Assembly: GCF_003217325.1 (NCBI RefSeq) | Contig: NZ_QJTI01000006.1 | Location: 116,296-180,295, forward strand | DNA from: Rhodopseudomonas faecalis | Lineage (GTDB): Bacteria > Pseudomonadota > Alphaproteobacteria > Rhizobiales > Xanthobacteraceae | DNA length: 64,000 nucleotides | Direction: 5' to 3' | Part shown: piece after piece, positions 25,931 to 34,923 of the stretch | How the letters are laid out: every line of letters begins with the position of its first letter | How positions within the stretch are numbered: position 1 is the first letter of the stretch | Notes under the pieces: model-generated | The model's input: only the letters and a program-made list of their open reading frames with translations | Database searches by the model: none | Told to the model about the DNA's origin: nothing | Program-made: the position numbers and the translations under genes

Positions 25931-26854
25931 GATCACCAGGGCGAGCAGCGCGTACAGCCCGTAGCCGAGCCAGCGATAGAACTCGATGCCGGATCGATCG
26001 GCCATCACGAACTGCGCGATGGTCAGCGCCGCCAGCGGGAACGAATAGGCCCACCACGACAGCGCGAACGGAATCCGCGCAAACTTGCCGAGCTGCGGGA
26101 TCATCAGCACGAAGAAGAACAGCGCCGCGAAGAACATCACGCGGGCGGCGGGATCAATGGTGCCGACCAGGTTGGTCCAGGCGATGAAGCCGACCGCGGG
26201 CGGCGCGATTAGGATGAACAGCGTCGGCATCATCTTGGCCGGCAGCGGATGATGGAAGATCAGCCGGTTGACCACCACGGTCAGCAGCACCACCCAAAAT
26301 AGAAGGCCGATCGAGACATAGAGCCAGGACACGTCCGCCGGCGCGTGTTGAACGCCGACGATCGGCACCAGCACGTTGCCGACCACCGGAATGAACCAGG
26401 CCGGATTGAGGTGCACCACCTCATAGCGCGAATGATTGATCCAGGCGGTGATCACCATCACCGTGTAGACGAAATGCAGCGCGGCGCCGACCGACCACAG
26501 CCAGAACGACAGCGTGCGATCGAAATGCAGCGCGGCGATCGACAACAGGATCAGCGCGATCGACATCGCCGGAAAAAACGCGATCCGCACCGGATGCGCC
26601 CACTCGGCCGCCACCGCCTTGCTGCGGATCGTGAGCTTGATAAGATAGACCAGCGCGATCGCAACATAGACCGCCGCCGAACCCCAAAACAGATAATCAC
26701 TGGCAATGGCGCCAAGCCCGGCCGCCGCCTCGAGCTTCTGGGTGGCGATCGTCAGGCCGGCAAGGCCCATCACCATCGAAAAGAACGACACGGGGAAATT
26801 CGCCAGCCGGCCGGTCGTGGCCGCGTCTGGGGGTGAAATCGAAATGGCTGTCAT
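25865..26854 (-). CDS. SLAC1/TehA-family anion channel or transporter
   Basis: This 329-residue, roughly ten-helix membrane protein has LANFPVSFFSMVMGLAGLTIA at its start, a signature of the TehA/SLAC1 family, and HLNPAWFIPVVGNVLVPIVG in the middle. Family members conduct small anions or confer tellurite/dicarboxylate transport; some bacterial relatives are linked to sulfite export. Setting it between cytochrome bd and sulfur genes makes a sulfur oxyanion a reasonable guess. The ATG at 26854 (MTAISISPPD) is preferred; 44 upstream residues lack helices. It overlaps the 3' end of cydC by 66 bp and shares an 18-bp upstream motif with sqr. Confidence 0.82.
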   Translation of the reverse strand: MTAISISPPDAATTGRLANFPVSFFSMVMGLAGLTIATQKLEAAAGLGAIASDYLFWGSAAVYVAIALVYLIKLTIRSKAVAAEWAHPVRIAFFPAMSIALILLSIAALHFDRTLSFWLWSVGAALHFVYTVMVITAWINHSRYEVVHLNPAWFIPVVGNVLVPIVGVQHAPADVSWLYVSIGLLFWVVLLTVVVNRLIFHHPLPAKMMPTLFILIAPPAVGFIAWTNLVGTIDPAARVMFFAALFFFVLMIPQLGKFARIPFALSWWAYSFPLAALTIAQFVMADRSGIEFYRWLGYGLYALLALVISGLLVRTLIAMVRGEICVAEH

Positions 26855-27308
26855 CCGACAGAACTCCAAAGAATAGGATGGCCTGGTGTCAAGCCGAATT
26901 GGCCCACACGCTGCGCAGCGGCGGGGTTTTCGGCCGATAGCCGGCATATTCCACAATCGCGACCGAACTTTCTGTGACGATGTCACCGGCGCCCGGCCTG
27001 CCGATTGGCCGGCGCCACGGTCGCCTTCCGACGGGATCGATGCTGCCCGTCATGCCCCCAAAAATCCGCCGCCGCCATCGCTCGGTTCGCGCCGAGGGCG
27101 AGGTTCGACCGCCGAGGGCGATTCCCGCCCCAAAAATGCTGAGAACAAATCGCTCGCTTAGGCCCAGCGCCGCAGAATGTTCGACTTGCGGTTTTGCCGC
27201 GGCAGAGGCGTTACTACTTATTTTCTCTTAGTCCCCCGAGCTCGCTTGTTATTCAAGCGATCTCTGTTTCGATGGCCGCATAGTTTCAACCTCAGGCGGC
27301 ATTGCACA
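26855..27308. other. Divergent intergenic region between tehA-like and yeeE-like genes
   Basis: No gene is supported in these 454 bp. It contains the 18-bp motif at 26971-26988 and a direct repeat of CCGAGGGCGA near 27095-27122. An ORF running from 27177 into the transporter gene lacks family similarity before 27309 and is treated as leader. Confidence 0.5.
26971..26988. promoter_or_regulatory. 18-bp motif, second copy, upstream of the tehA-like gene
   Basis: This is identical to the element at 19217-19234 (core GTGAC-GAT-GTCAC). It is 117 bp upstream of the tehA-like start and about 320 bp upstream of the yeeE-like start. The near-equal distance to the minus-strand gene at both places favours control of sqr and tehA. 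Confidence 0.5.
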
Positions 27309-28523
27309 GTGGCTCACACCCTCGTTTCATCGCGCCCTCGCATTCAGTTTGCCGTGGTCGCAGCGGCGATCGTGCTGGCGGCGTTCGGCGGCTCATTCGT
27401 TGTCACTAACGGCTGGCGATCGTTGCTGCTGTGGATCATCGGCCTTGCGCTTGGCTATGTGCTGTATCGGGGCACGTTTGGTTTCGCGGCTGGTTTTCGT
27501 GCATTGCTGCGCGATGGCCGCACCGCCCATGTGCGCGCGCAACTGCTGATGATCGCAGCCGCGGCGCTCTTGTTTCTGCCGGCGCTCGATATCGGCAGCG
27601 TCGGGTCGCAGCCGGTGCGCGGCTTTGTATTTCCGGCCGGTACAGCGGTCGCGCTCGGCGCGTTGCTGTTCGGCATTGGCATGCAGCTTGGCGGCGGCTG
27701 CGCGTCCGGCACGCTCTATAGCGCTGGCGGCGGCTCCCCGCGCATGCTGATCACCCTCGCCTTCATGATCGCTGGTGCCACACTCGCGGCCTTTCATGCC
27801 GACTGGTGGAGCACGCTGCCGGCGCTGCCGGCACTGTCGCTGCTGAACACACTCGGTCTGGCATCGGTGCTGGCGCTCTATGCGCTGATTGGCGCGGCGC
27901 TGTGGCTCCTCGCCATCAAGCTCGAACGCCGCCGCCACGGCGCCGTGCAGCCGATCTGGCGGCGCCAGGACGAAGCGCGTTCCTATGGCGCCTGGCCCTA
28001 TGCCTGGGCAGCGCTGGCCTTGGCGCTGCTCAATTTCGCGACGCTCGCGATTGCCGGCCGGCCCTGGGGCGTCAGCCAGGCGTTCGCGCTGTGGGGCTCG
28101 AAGGCGCTGGAAGCGACCGGACTGTCGGAGCCGGCGTTCTGGGCCTTTTGGGAGCAGCCGACCCGCGCCGCGGCGCTGCATCGCGAGCTATGGGCCGATA
28201 CCACCTCGATCATGGACATCGCGGTGATGATCGGCGCGCTACTCGCGGCCGGCGTCGCGGCACGGTTCGCGCCGCAATGGCGGATCGCGCCCGCTCATGT
28301 GCTGGCCTCGGTGATTGGCGGGCTGCTGCTCGGCATCGGCGCCATCATCGCCACCGGCTGCAATATCAGCGCGATGTTTTCCGGCATCGCCTCCGGCAGC
28401 CTGCATGGCTGGCTGTGGCTGGTCAGCGCGCTGCTCGGCAATTGGCTCGGTCTGACACTGCGCCCGCTGTTCCGGCTCGATCAGCCGCCGATCGCGCATC
28501 GAACCGTTCTGCAAACAACCTGA
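27309..28523 (+). CDS. YeeE/YedE-family (TsuA-like) sulfur-compound transporter
   Basis: This protein of about 404 residues has some ten hydrophobic segments in two halves. Each half carries the family Cys motif: GMQLGGGCASGTLYSAGGG in the first and IIATGCNISAMFSGIASGS in the second. YeeE/TsuA proteins import thiosulfate through these conserved cysteines. Placement before fccAB and after sqr-cyd suits transport of thiosulfate or another reduced sulfur compound. The likely start is a GTG at 27309 (VAHTLVSSRPR). The longer reading from 27177 adds 44 residues without family features. Confidence 0.82.
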   Translation: MAHTLVSSRPRIQFAVVAAAIVLAAFGGSFVVTNGWRSLLLWIIGLALGYVLYRGTFGFAAGFRALLRDGRTAHVRAQLLMIAAAALLFLPALDIGSVGSQPVRGFVFPAGTAVALGALLFGIGMQLGGGCASGTLYSAGGGSPRMLITLAFMIAGATLAAFHADWWSTLPALPALSLLNTLGLASVLALYALIGAALWLLAIKLERRRHGAVQPIWRRQDEARSYGAWPYAWAALALALLNFATLAIAGRPWGVSQAFALWGSKALEATGLSEPAFWAFWEQPTRAAALHRELWADTTSIMDIAVMIGALLAAGVAARFAPQWRIAPAHVLASVIGGLLLGIGAIIATGCNISAMFSGIASGSLHGWLWLVSALLGNWLGLTLRPLFRLDQPPIAHRTVLQTT

Positions 28524-28546
28524 TCTGTTGACATTCTGGGGGACTG

Positions 28547-28873
28547 ATGAAGCGTACTAACTCGATCCTGATCGTTACCGCCACCCTTACGGTCGGCGCA
28601 GCGTCATCCTTTGCCGAACCGTATAAGCAGAAAACGCCGAGCGCGCCGCCGCTGCTCGCGCAATCCTGCTCCGGCTGCCATGGCCAGTTCGGCAAAGGCC
28701 AGAACGGCACGCCGGTGCTGGCTGGCTATGAGCGCGAAGCGTTCATCCGGGTGTGGGAGGAATTCCGCAACAATCAGCGGCCGGCGGCGACCATCATGCC
28801 GCGGATCGCGCGCGGTTATTCCGAAACGGAAACCGCGCAGCTCGCCGACTACTTCTCCTCGATCCGTCGCTAA
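28547..28873 (+). CDS. fccA: Monohaem c-type cytochrome subunit of flavocytochrome c sulfide dehydrogenase
   Basis: This 108-residue secreted cytochrome c has a signal peptide (SILIVTATLTVGAASSFA) and haem motif C41-SG-C44-H45 in LAQSCSGCHGQFGKG. A probable axial Met lies in ATIMPRIARGYS. It is encoded 10 bp before the flavoprotein subunit, so it should accept electrons from FccB. The classical FccA of Chromatiaceae is a dihaem protein of about twice this length; this is a monohaem form like SoxE-type partners. A GGGGGA Shine-Dalgarno precedes the ATG. Confidence 0.85.
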   Translation: MKRTNSILIVTATLTVGAASSFAEPYKQKTPSAPPLLAQSCSGCHGQFGKGQNGTPVLAGYEREAFIRVWEEFRNNQRPAATIMPRIARGYSETETAQLADYFSSIRR

Positions 28874-28883
28874 TGAGAGCGCC

Positions 28884-30176
28884 ATGACCAACATTTCTCG
28901 ACGTACATTCGGCAAGCTGGCCGCGGCCAGCCTTGCTACGCTGGCCGCGCCGTCGCTGCTGCACGCCAAGGGCAGCGCCCGGCTGGTGATCATCGGTGGC
29001 GGTTTTGGCGGCGCCTCCTCGGCGCGGTTTGCGCGCATCGCCTTCCCGCATATCGACGTCACGGTGATCGAGCCGCAGCGCTCGTTCGTGACCTGCCCCT
29101 ATGGCAATCTGCTGCTAGCCGGCTCCAAGACGCTGTCCGACATCACCCACGACTATGGCGCACTGAAGCGTCGCGGCGTCAATTTCATCCATGATTGGGC
29201 CGAGGCGATCGAGCCCGATAAGAAGCAGGTCCGGCTGCGCAGCGGCAAGACCGTGAGCTATGACAAGCTGATCGTGTCGCCGGGCATTGGCATCAAATGG
29301 GGCGCGCTGCCGGGCTATGACCAGGATGCGGCCAAAATCCTGCCGCACGCCTGGGTGCCCGAGCGCGGCGAACAGGTACTGCTGCTGCGCAGGCAGCTGG
29401 AAGCTCTGCCCGATGGCGGCGTGGTCGGTTTTGCGATTCCGTCCAACCCGTTCCGCTGCCCGCCCGGGCCCTATGAGCGCATCAGCCTGGTCGCCAGCTA
29501 TCTGAAGAAACACAAGCCGCGAGCGAAGATTCTCGCGCTCGACGCCAAGGATGCGTTCTCTAAACAGGGCCTGTTCCAGGATGCCTGGAACGAACTCTAT
29601 CCCGGACTGATCGAATGGGTACCCGGCAGCAAGGACGGCAAGGTGGTCGCGGTCGATGCCAAGAACAAGATCTTGCAGACCGAGTTCGGCATCCGGCACA
29701 AGATCGATGTCGGCAATGTCATTCCCCCGCAATCGGCGGCTAAAATCGCGGTCGATGCCGGGCTCACCAACGAGACTGGGTTCGTGCCGGTCAATCCCTA
29801 CACATTCGAAACGATCAAGGCCAAGGACATCCATGTGATCGGCGATGCCAACATCGCCGGGCCGATGCCGAAATCCGGCTTCATCGCCAACTCCACCTCC
29901 AAGCAGGCGGTGGCTTCGGCGATCGCGCTGCTGGAAGGCCGCGAGCCGCCCAAAGACCCGGTGTACTTCAACACCTGCTACAGCCATATCGGCGATGACT
30001 ACGGCATCTCAGTGGTGGGCGTATTCCGGCCGAGCGACAAGGGCTTTGTCGAAACGCCGAATTCGGGCGGCGTGTCACCGCGCGGACCTTTGGCCGACAC
30101 CAAATCGCAGCGCCGGCTGGAAGCGCGCTACGCCGACTCCTGGTACGCCAGCATCACCAAGGATGCGTTCGGTTGA
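28884..30176 (+). CDS. fccB: Flavocytochrome c sulfide dehydrogenase, flavoprotein subunit
   Basis: This 430-residue periplasmic flavoprotein has a Tat signal (NISRRTFGKLAAASLATLAA) and an FAD-binding LVIIGGGFGGASSARFAR. The FAD-attachment-type Cys is in SFVTCPYGNLLLAG. Other family landmarks are RCPPGPYERISL, GDANIAGPMPKSGF (NAD/FAD domain) and the C-terminal FNTCYSHIGDDYG. FccB oxidises sulfide to sulfur in the periplasm and passes electrons to FccA. Two sulfide-oxidising routes (SQR to quinone, FCSD to cytochrome c) thus sit in one cluster. Confidence 0.92.
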   Translation: MTNISRRTFGKLAAASLATLAAPSLLHAKGSARLVIIGGGFGGASSARFARIAFPHIDVTVIEPQRSFVTCPYGNLLLAGSKTLSDITHDYGALKRRGVNFIHDWAEAIEPDKKQVRLRSGKTVSYDKLIVSPGIGIKWGALPGYDQDAAKILPHAWVPERGEQVLLLRRQLEALPDGGVVGFAIPSNPFRCPPGPYERISLVASYLKKHKPRAKILALDAKDAFSKQGLFQDAWNELYPGLIEWVPGSKDGKVVAVDAKNKILQTEFGIRHKIDVGNVIPPQSAAKIAVDAGLTNETGFVPVNPYTFETIKAKDIHVIGDANIAGPMPKSGFIANSTSKQAVASAIALLEGREPPKDPVYFNTCYSHIGDDYGISVVGVFRPSDKGFVETPNSGGVSPRGPLADTKSQRRLEARYADSWYASITKDAFG

Positions 30177-30198
30177 GCGCACTCTGATGGACAACGCG

Positions 30199-30222
30199 AC
30201 CGGCGCGCTACGGCGCGCCGGT
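30199..30222 (+). terminator. Hairpin terminator after fccB
   Basis: A perfect 10-bp stem ACCGGCGCGC/GCGCGCCGGT closes on a 4-nt loop 23 bp after the fccB stop, followed by TTTC. The T-tract is short, but the stem is all but pure GC. Confidence 0.6.
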
Positions 30223-30330
30223 TTCACATCTGACGTCTTGATAACGACGCCCACGACCAGCGGCTGATTGCACGGCAGGCGATGGTCGGCTACCCGTCGA
30301 TCAGATCCAGCCTTCCAGGAATTCCGTGCC

Positions 30331-30996
30331 ATGGCCAAGCCCAAACCCGACGTCGTGACCTGCTCCGAATGCGGGCAACTCAACTGCTATCGTGAGGACG
30401 CCCGCTATCCCGGGATCTGCGCCACCGAGGATCTCACGCCAGAGCAGCGCGCCGAACTGGTGCAGCTCTATGGCGGTGATGGCCTCGATGCTAAGCTGGC
30501 GCGCGCGGCCGCCGAAGTGGAAGGCCTGTATTACTGTCAGCTCAACCGGATCGAGGAGACCGTGGCGTTCGCGCGCCGGATCGGTGCCAAGCGGCTCGGC
30601 ATTGCCACCTGCGTCGGGCTGATCGACGACACCAAAATTCTGGTCGATATCCTGCGCCTCGCCGGCTTCGAGACCCGCACCGCGTTGTGCAAGGTCGGCT
30701 CGATCGACAAGACCGAGATCGGCGTTGCCGAGGAACTGAAGATCAAGCCCGGCCACGAAGCCTGCTGCAATCCGGTGCTGCAAGCCCGGCTGCTCAACGA
30801 TCATCAAACCGACCTCAACATCCTAATGGGATTGTGCGTCGGCCATGACTCGCTGTTCATTCGCCACTCGCAAGCGCCGGTGACCACGCTGGTGGTGAAA
30901 GACCGGGTGCTGAGCCACAACACCGCCGCCGCCTTCCACACCATCAAGACCTACACCAAGCGCATGCTCGACAAGAAGCGGCTGCAGGAGCTGTGA
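30331..30996 (+). CDS. DUF1847-family cysteine-containing protein
   Basis: This 221-residue soluble protein begins with VVTCSECGQLNCYRED and continues with YYCQLNRIEETVAFARRIG, KRLGIATCVGLIDD and GHEACCNPVLQARLLN. Near the end, LCVGHDSLFIRHSQAPVTTL is characteristic. The pattern of spread cysteines and the GLCVGHD box match DUF1847 proteins, which are common in anaerobes and probably bind metal; no function is established. The ATG at 30331 follows a CCAGGA element. It lies downstream of fccAB but behind a hairpin, so it probably has its own promoter. Confidence 0.78.
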   Translation: MAKPKPDVVTCSECGQLNCYREDARYPGICATEDLTPEQRAELVQLYGGDGLDAKLARAAAEVEGLYYCQLNRIEETVAFARRIGAKRLGIATCVGLIDDTKILVDILRLAGFETRTALCKVGSIDKTEIGVAEELKIKPGHEACCNPVLQARLLNDHQTDLNILMGLCVGHDSLFIRHSQAPVTTLVVKDRVLSHNTAAAFHTIKTYTKRMLDKKRLQEL

Positions 30997-31477
30997 CGCG
31001 GTCGAATAGCGCTATAAACCGTCACAATTTTGCACGGCTTGGCATGGACAGGCACGGCTCGTGGTAACGCGCCCATGATGGAGCTGGGCCAGCGCTCTAA
31101 AACGCTGGCCCAAATGGTGTGCACCGATCAGCGCGCAATGCGTCCTGCACACGCTCCGAATTGACGCCCCGCAGATTCGACCCTCAGTGGGAGTTGACCG
31201 CGGGCGAGGTCCATCAGCGCTTCGGCATCACCACGCAAAGCTGGAGCCCGCCGAGACATGGTGCAATCTTGTCGACCCCGACGATTATGGCGGTCGCGGC
31301 GAGGATTGGCCCCGAGCCGGACCGCTTTGGCGCCATGCGGCGATTGCACCGGCTACGGCGCTTCGCCGGCTGGGGCGCCGTGCCTGCGCCAAAGCCCAAA
31401 CAGCCGATCGGAAGCCCGCCGATCGACTGAGGCGATCGACCAAACAGGCTTCAATCTCAATGCTTTAAAGGGGGGTC
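30997..31477. other. 480-bp intergenic region without supported gene
   Basis: It contains the hairpin at 31085-31112. ORFs up to 103 codons exist on both strands (for example 31119-31430) but show no recognisable domain, no Shine-Dalgarno and strand-symmetric openness expected from high GC. I call no gene here. Confidence 0.5.
31085..31112. terminator. Hairpin downstream of the DUF1847 gene
   Basis: TGGGCCAGCG and CGCTGGCCCA form a perfect 10-bp stem with the 8-nt loop CTCTAAAA, about 90 bp after the DUF1847 stop. There is no T-tract on either side. It may be a weak or Rho-assisted terminator. Confidence 0.45.
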
Positions 31478-31571
31478 TGGCGGAGACGGAGGGATTCGAA
31501 CCCTCGATAGGGCTTTACAACCCTATAACGGTTTAGCAAACCGCCGCCTTCAGCCACTCGGCCACGTCTCC
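31478..31571 (-). tRNA. tRNA-Ser(GCT)
   Basis: On the minus strand, the acceptor GGAGACG pairs with CGTCTCC, the D-arm region is GCCGAGTGGCTGAAGGC, and the anticodon stem-loop CGGTTTGCTAAACCG gives anticodon GCT. A long variable arm (TATAGGGTTGTAAAGCCCTAT) marks it as tRNA-Ser, the T-loop is GTTCGAATC and CCA is encoded. The length is 94 nt with CCA. Confidence 0.97.
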
Positions 31572-31815
31572 GGCAGGGGTGGATATGCCTGACGCGCTGC
31601 CGTATCGCAAGCGCCAGAATGCATTTTTTCCATTCCTTTGAGCATGATCAGCCCGCGCGCCAACCCGGCCGCGGCGAATCCGGCGCTGCCTGCGGTTTCC
31701 AGCCCGCAATCAGGACAAAGGTCGCGGCTCCGGGGTAGCGGTGTTCCATTGCAACCCCACGCGAAGCACGCCAATATCGATCAAGGCCCCCGGCCCTGAC
31801 AGTTTGGATACCATA

Positions 31816-32040
31816 ATGACCGATTTCGCCCCCGAAGACATCCGCCGAATCGCTGCAGCCCTGGTCAAGACGGCCATCGAGACCGTCTCGGAAGAGGACG
31901 GCGGCGCGCGCAACCAGTGCAAGGTATGCGGCGCCTCGGTGCCCTGGGTGCAAACCGCCGACGAGATCGTCCACACGGACGACTGCGCGGTGGCGATTGC
32001 CAAGCGCGTTCTGGCGCGCTCGCATCTGCACAGCGTGTAA
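31816..32040 (+). CDS. Small zinc-ribbon-like protein of unknown function
   Basis: This 74-residue protein starts MTDFAPEDIRRIAAALVKTA. It contains CKVCGASVPW followed by HTDDCAVAIAKR, a C-x2-C ... H-x3-C arrangement that could hold zinc. The ATG at 31816 begins the recognisable part; 25 upstream codons look like leader. It stands alone between a tRNA and a convergent VanZ-like gene. I do not recognise its family. Confidence 0.55.
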   Translation: MTDFAPEDIRRIAAALVKTAIETVSEEDGGARNQCKVCGASVPWVQTADEIVHTDDCAVAIAKRVLARSHLHSV

Positions 32041-32136
32041 CCGTTGCCGCTCGCCCGGCCCTCGGCACGGCCTGCGCCGTGCTGCTTGGCGAGCGAATTT
32101 CTTTTTGATTGAAATGCTCGCGATACACCGGCGCGC

Positions 32137-32475
32137 TTAGAACTGACGCGACATCCGCGCCCGCCACAGCCGCACCAGCAACACACCGATGCAGATCGCC
32201 GCGGTATCGACCACGATATCGGACAGGCGCGCATGCCGGCTCGGCAGCGGAATCTGCACGCATTCCAGCCCGACCGTAAAGCAGGACGCCGCCACCAGCA
32301 TGGTGAAGGTCTCCATGGCGAACGCCATCCCGATCAGCGCTCCGGTGATGCCGAACGCCAAAAAGTGCTCGAGAAGATGAGGCAGCATCGTCACCGGCCG
32401 CTCGCTGGCGGGAACGATCGAAAACACCGTCAACAGCGCCAGCGCAGCCATCGCCAGCACACGCAGAAAGATCAT
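32137..32475 (-). CDS. VanZ-like small membrane protein
   Basis: This 112-residue protein has four hydrophobic helices. It contains LPHLLEHFLAFGITGALIG, FTVGLECVQIPLPSRHARLSD and a final helix VDTAAICIGVLLVRLW. The E-H-F-x-A-F and the E..Q..xP.R..xxxD pattern match VanZ-family proteins. Some VanZ proteins are tied to lipoglycopeptide response; most are uncharacterised. It ends about 97 bp after the neighbouring small gene, which is on the opposite strand. Confidence 0.7.
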   Translation of the reverse strand: MIFLRVLAMAALALLTVFSIVPASERPVTMLPHLLEHFLAFGITGALIGMAFAMETFTMLVAASCFTVGLECVQIPLPSRHARLSDIVVDTAAICIGVLLVRLWRARMSRQF

Positions 32476-32592
32476 GGCGTGGTCCCCCCTCGCGACGCCG
32501 ATGGCGACATCATGCCAGGATTTCCTTCACGCTTGCTGTTCCGATGTCAAACGACATCTCTTCAGAACCGTTCTAGCTTACGGCGCGCAGCG

Positions 32593-33306
32593 CTACGAGT
32601 GTGCTGAACTGCAAAGCCGCGCCAGCGTATCGAGCGTCAGCTCGGTCGGCGACGCCAGCACCTGCGTCGCGCCGCTGACATCGTCCTCGCTGCCATAGAG
32701 GCTGCGCACCACGATGACGCGCAAGCCCGCGCCGGTCGCGGACAGCACGCCGTTGCGCGAATCCTCGATCGCAACGCACTGCTCCGGCGGCAAGCCGAGC
32801 TGCTGCAGCGCCAGCTGGTAGATATCGGGCGCGGGCTTCTTGCGCGGCACCATGTCGCCCGCCGCGATCACTGGAAACAGCGCCGGCCAGCGCGCGCCGA
32901 ACGCACTGGTCAATAGCGAGATGACGTTGGGCATGCTGGTGGTGGTGGCGATCGCAAGCCGCAGGCCGGCGCGGTCCGCGGCTTCGATGAAGTCGGCGAT
33001 GCCCGGGCGCAGCGGAATCGCGCCGTCATCGACATAGCCAGTATAGATCGCGGTCTTGGTGGCGTGCAGCTGCGGCGCCAACCGTTCGGCATCCGCGCGC
33101 GGCAGATCGGTATGGGTTGCGGCAAAATGCAGGATGCGTTCCTTGCCGCCCGTCACTTGTAGCAGCTGGCGATACAGCGCCTCGTCCCAGCGCCAATCGA
33201 GCCCGGCTTGTTCAAAAGCCAAATTGAAGGCCTGCCGATGCACTTCCTCGGTTTCTGCGAGCGTGCCATCGACATCGAAAATGATCGCAGAAATCACGGG
33301 CGCCAC
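32593..33306 (-). CDS. cbbY: HAD-family phosphatase CbbY
   Basis: This 237-residue HAD hydrolase has motif I IIFDVDGTLAETEEVHR, motif II LAIATTTSMPNV, motif III KKPAPDIY and motif IV CVAIEDSRNG. CbbY dephosphorylates xylulose-1,5-bisphosphate, an inhibitory by-product of RuBisCO. It lies immediately downstream of cbbM on the same strand but beyond a strong terminator, so it may have its own promoter or be reached by read-through. A generic HAD sugar phosphatase is the alternative; the location favours CbbY. Confidence 0.85.
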   Translation of the reverse strand: MAPVISAIIFDVDGTLAETEEVHRQAFNLAFEQAGLDWRWDEALYRQLLQVTGGKERILHFAATHTDLPRADAERLAPQLHATKTAIYTGYVDDGAIPLRPGIADFIEAADRAGLRLAIATTTSMPNVISLLTSAFGARWPALFPVIAAGDMVPRKKPAPDIYQLALQQLGLPPEQCVAIEDSRNGVLSATGAGLRVIVVRSLYGSEDDVSGATQVLASPTELTLDTLARLCSSAHS

Positions 33307-33448
33307 TCACATAGCGTTTAGCAGACAGGGACAATCTCGGCGTCATTGAACACAGCGTCCGGCGCGGTGCGCCGCGGTGGTCCGGACACGTGTTGCGGCG
33401 CGCGGCCAAGCCAACCGAGCTTGATCGCCTCGCCTGCCATTGACGCAA

Positions 33449-33477
33449 AAAAGGCCGCGCTTGCAGCGCGGCCTTTT
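33449..33477 (-). terminator. Rho-independent terminator after cbbM
   Basis: AAAAGGCCGCGC and GCGCGGCCTTTT form a perfect 12-bp stem with a 5-nt loop only 7 bp after the cbbM stop. On the minus strand it is followed by TTTTTTGCG. It separates cbbM from cbbY. Confidence 0.92.
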
Positions 33478-33483
33478 GCTGGA

Positions 33484-34866
33484 TCAGGCCGCCAGGCCGA
33501 GCTGATTGCGCCAGCCGGGATACAGCTTGTCGGCGTCATGCGGGAAGCTCTCGAACGCGCGCGCGAATTCGCGGTGCTCCTTCGCGAATTGGACCGGGTC
33601 GGCCCCTTCCTTCCAGCACTGTTCGGCCTGACGCAGCGACTTGGCGCCCGCGGCACCGCCGTCGAGATGGCCGAACGCGCCGCCGCCGGCGGTCATGATC
33701 AGGTTGGAGTGGCCGAGATTGTTGAAGAAGCCCGGCATACGCAGCGCGTTCATGCCACCCGAGATGATCGGCGTGGTCGGGTTCATGCCGAGCCACTCCT
33801 GATGGAAGTACGGCCCTTCCGCCGAGTCCTGGGTGATCATGAAGGCCGAGGCGCGATCGGAGGCTTCGCCTTCCATCTTGCCAAAGCCCATGGTGCCGAC
33901 ATGGATGCCGGAAGCACCCTGCAAGCGCGCCATCTTCGACAGCACGAACGCGGTGTAGCCGCGCTTGGACTGCGGCGAGGTCACCGCACCGTGGCCGGCG
34001 CGATGATAGTGCAGGTACTGCTTCGGGAACGCACGGCGCGCGGTGGTGACCGCAGCCGGGCCGGCGACGTAGCCGTCCACCAGGAACGCGACGTGATCGG
34101 CGTTCTCGCCAAACGTTTCCAGGATGAACTCACCGCGTGCCAGCATCTCGTAGTGATCGTCGGCGGTGATGTTAAACGAGAACAGCTTGGCCTGACCGGT
34201 CTTGTCCTGGGCACGGCGCATGGCGTCGTTGACGGCACGCACGGTGTCCTTGAACGGCGCGAACACCTGGTTGCCCTGCGGTTCGTCGTTCTTGATGAAG
34301 TCGCCGCCGAGCCAGAAATCGTAGCAGGCATTGGCGAACGGCTGCGGACGCAGGCCGAGCTTCGGCTTGATGATGGTGCCGACGATGAAGCCGCCATCGA
34401 CCACCGGACGGCCGAGCACGCGCCACAGATCCTTGATGGTGGTGGACGGACCATCGAACAGCCGCAGATAGGCCGGCGGCACGTAGAAGTCATACATCTT
34501 GGCGTATTCGACGTCGCCCATGCCCTGATTGTTACCGATGGTCAGGGTCAGGAACGAGGCGATCATGGCACGGCCATCGATCACGTTACGGTCAAACAGC
34601 TCGATCGGATAAGCGATCTTCATGAGCTCCTTGGCTTCGTCGATCTCATAGACGATCGCATCGACGCCGCGGGTGAAGTCGTCGGTGGTCGACACTTCAA
34701 CGTTGGTGCCGGTGGAGGATTCGGCGGCGAAATGCGCCGCCGTCTCAATGTAGCTGCCGAAGCCCTGCTTCGGCTTCATGATGTAGGCGCACAGCACATG
34801 CCGGCCGCCCGCGATCAGGTCTTTTTCCTTAAGGTTCAAATTTGCGTAGCGGCTCGACTGGTCCAT
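33484..34866 (-). CDS. cbbM: Ribulose-1,5-bisphosphate carboxylase/oxygenase, form II
   Basis: This 460-residue form II RuBisCO has catalytic Lys167 in [12 protein letters not shown] and the carbamylated Lys192 with metal ligands Asp194 and Glu195 in [30 protein letters not shown] and [15 protein letters not shown] follow as in Rhodospirillum rubrum. Form II enzymes work as homodimers or multiples of dimers and tolerate high CO2 and low O2. The start [10 protein letters not shown] (34866) is the family start; seven upstream codons are leader. It is the last gene of cbbFPTAM. Confidence 0.97.
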   Translation of the reverse strand: MDQSSRYANLNLKEKDLIAGGRHVLCAYIMKPKQGFGSYIETAAHFAAESSTGTNVEVSTTDDFTRGVDAIVYEIDEAKELMKIAYPIELFDRNVIDGRAMIASFLTLTIGNNQGMGDVEYAKMYDFYVPPAYLRLFDGPSTTIKDLWRVLGRPVVDGGFIVGTIIKPKLGLRPQPFANACYDFWLGGDFIKNDEPQGNQVFAPFKDTVRAVNDAMRRAQDKTGQAKLFSFNITADDHYEMLARGEFILETFGENADHVAFLVDGYVAGPAAVTTARRAFPKQYLHYHRAGHGAVTSPQSKRGYTAFVLSKMARLQGASGIHVGTMGFGKMEGEASDRASAFMITQDSAEGPYFHQEWLGMNPTTPIISGGMNALRMPGFFNNLGHSNLIMTAGGGAFGHLDGGAAGAKSLRQAEQCWKEGADPVQFAKEHREFARAFESFPHDADKLYPGWRNQLGLAA

Positions 34867-34923
34867 TATCGTCTCCCTGCCTGTCACGTAGCCGGCATTT
34901 GCCGGAGTCTGGGTCGCTGGTAA

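Noticed and set aside
28611..30176. 521-codon reading of fccB starting inside fccA
   Set aside because: The added part is an alternative frame of fccA; the Tat signal and family start are at 28884.
31119..31430. 103-codon ORF between the DUF1847 gene and tRNA-Ser
   Set aside because: No domain, no Shine-Dalgarno, and a comparable ORF on the opposite strand; not supported as a gene.
33346..34923. 525-codon plus-strand ORF opposite cbbM
   Set aside because: It is antisense to an unmistakable form II RuBisCO and has no recognisable domain.
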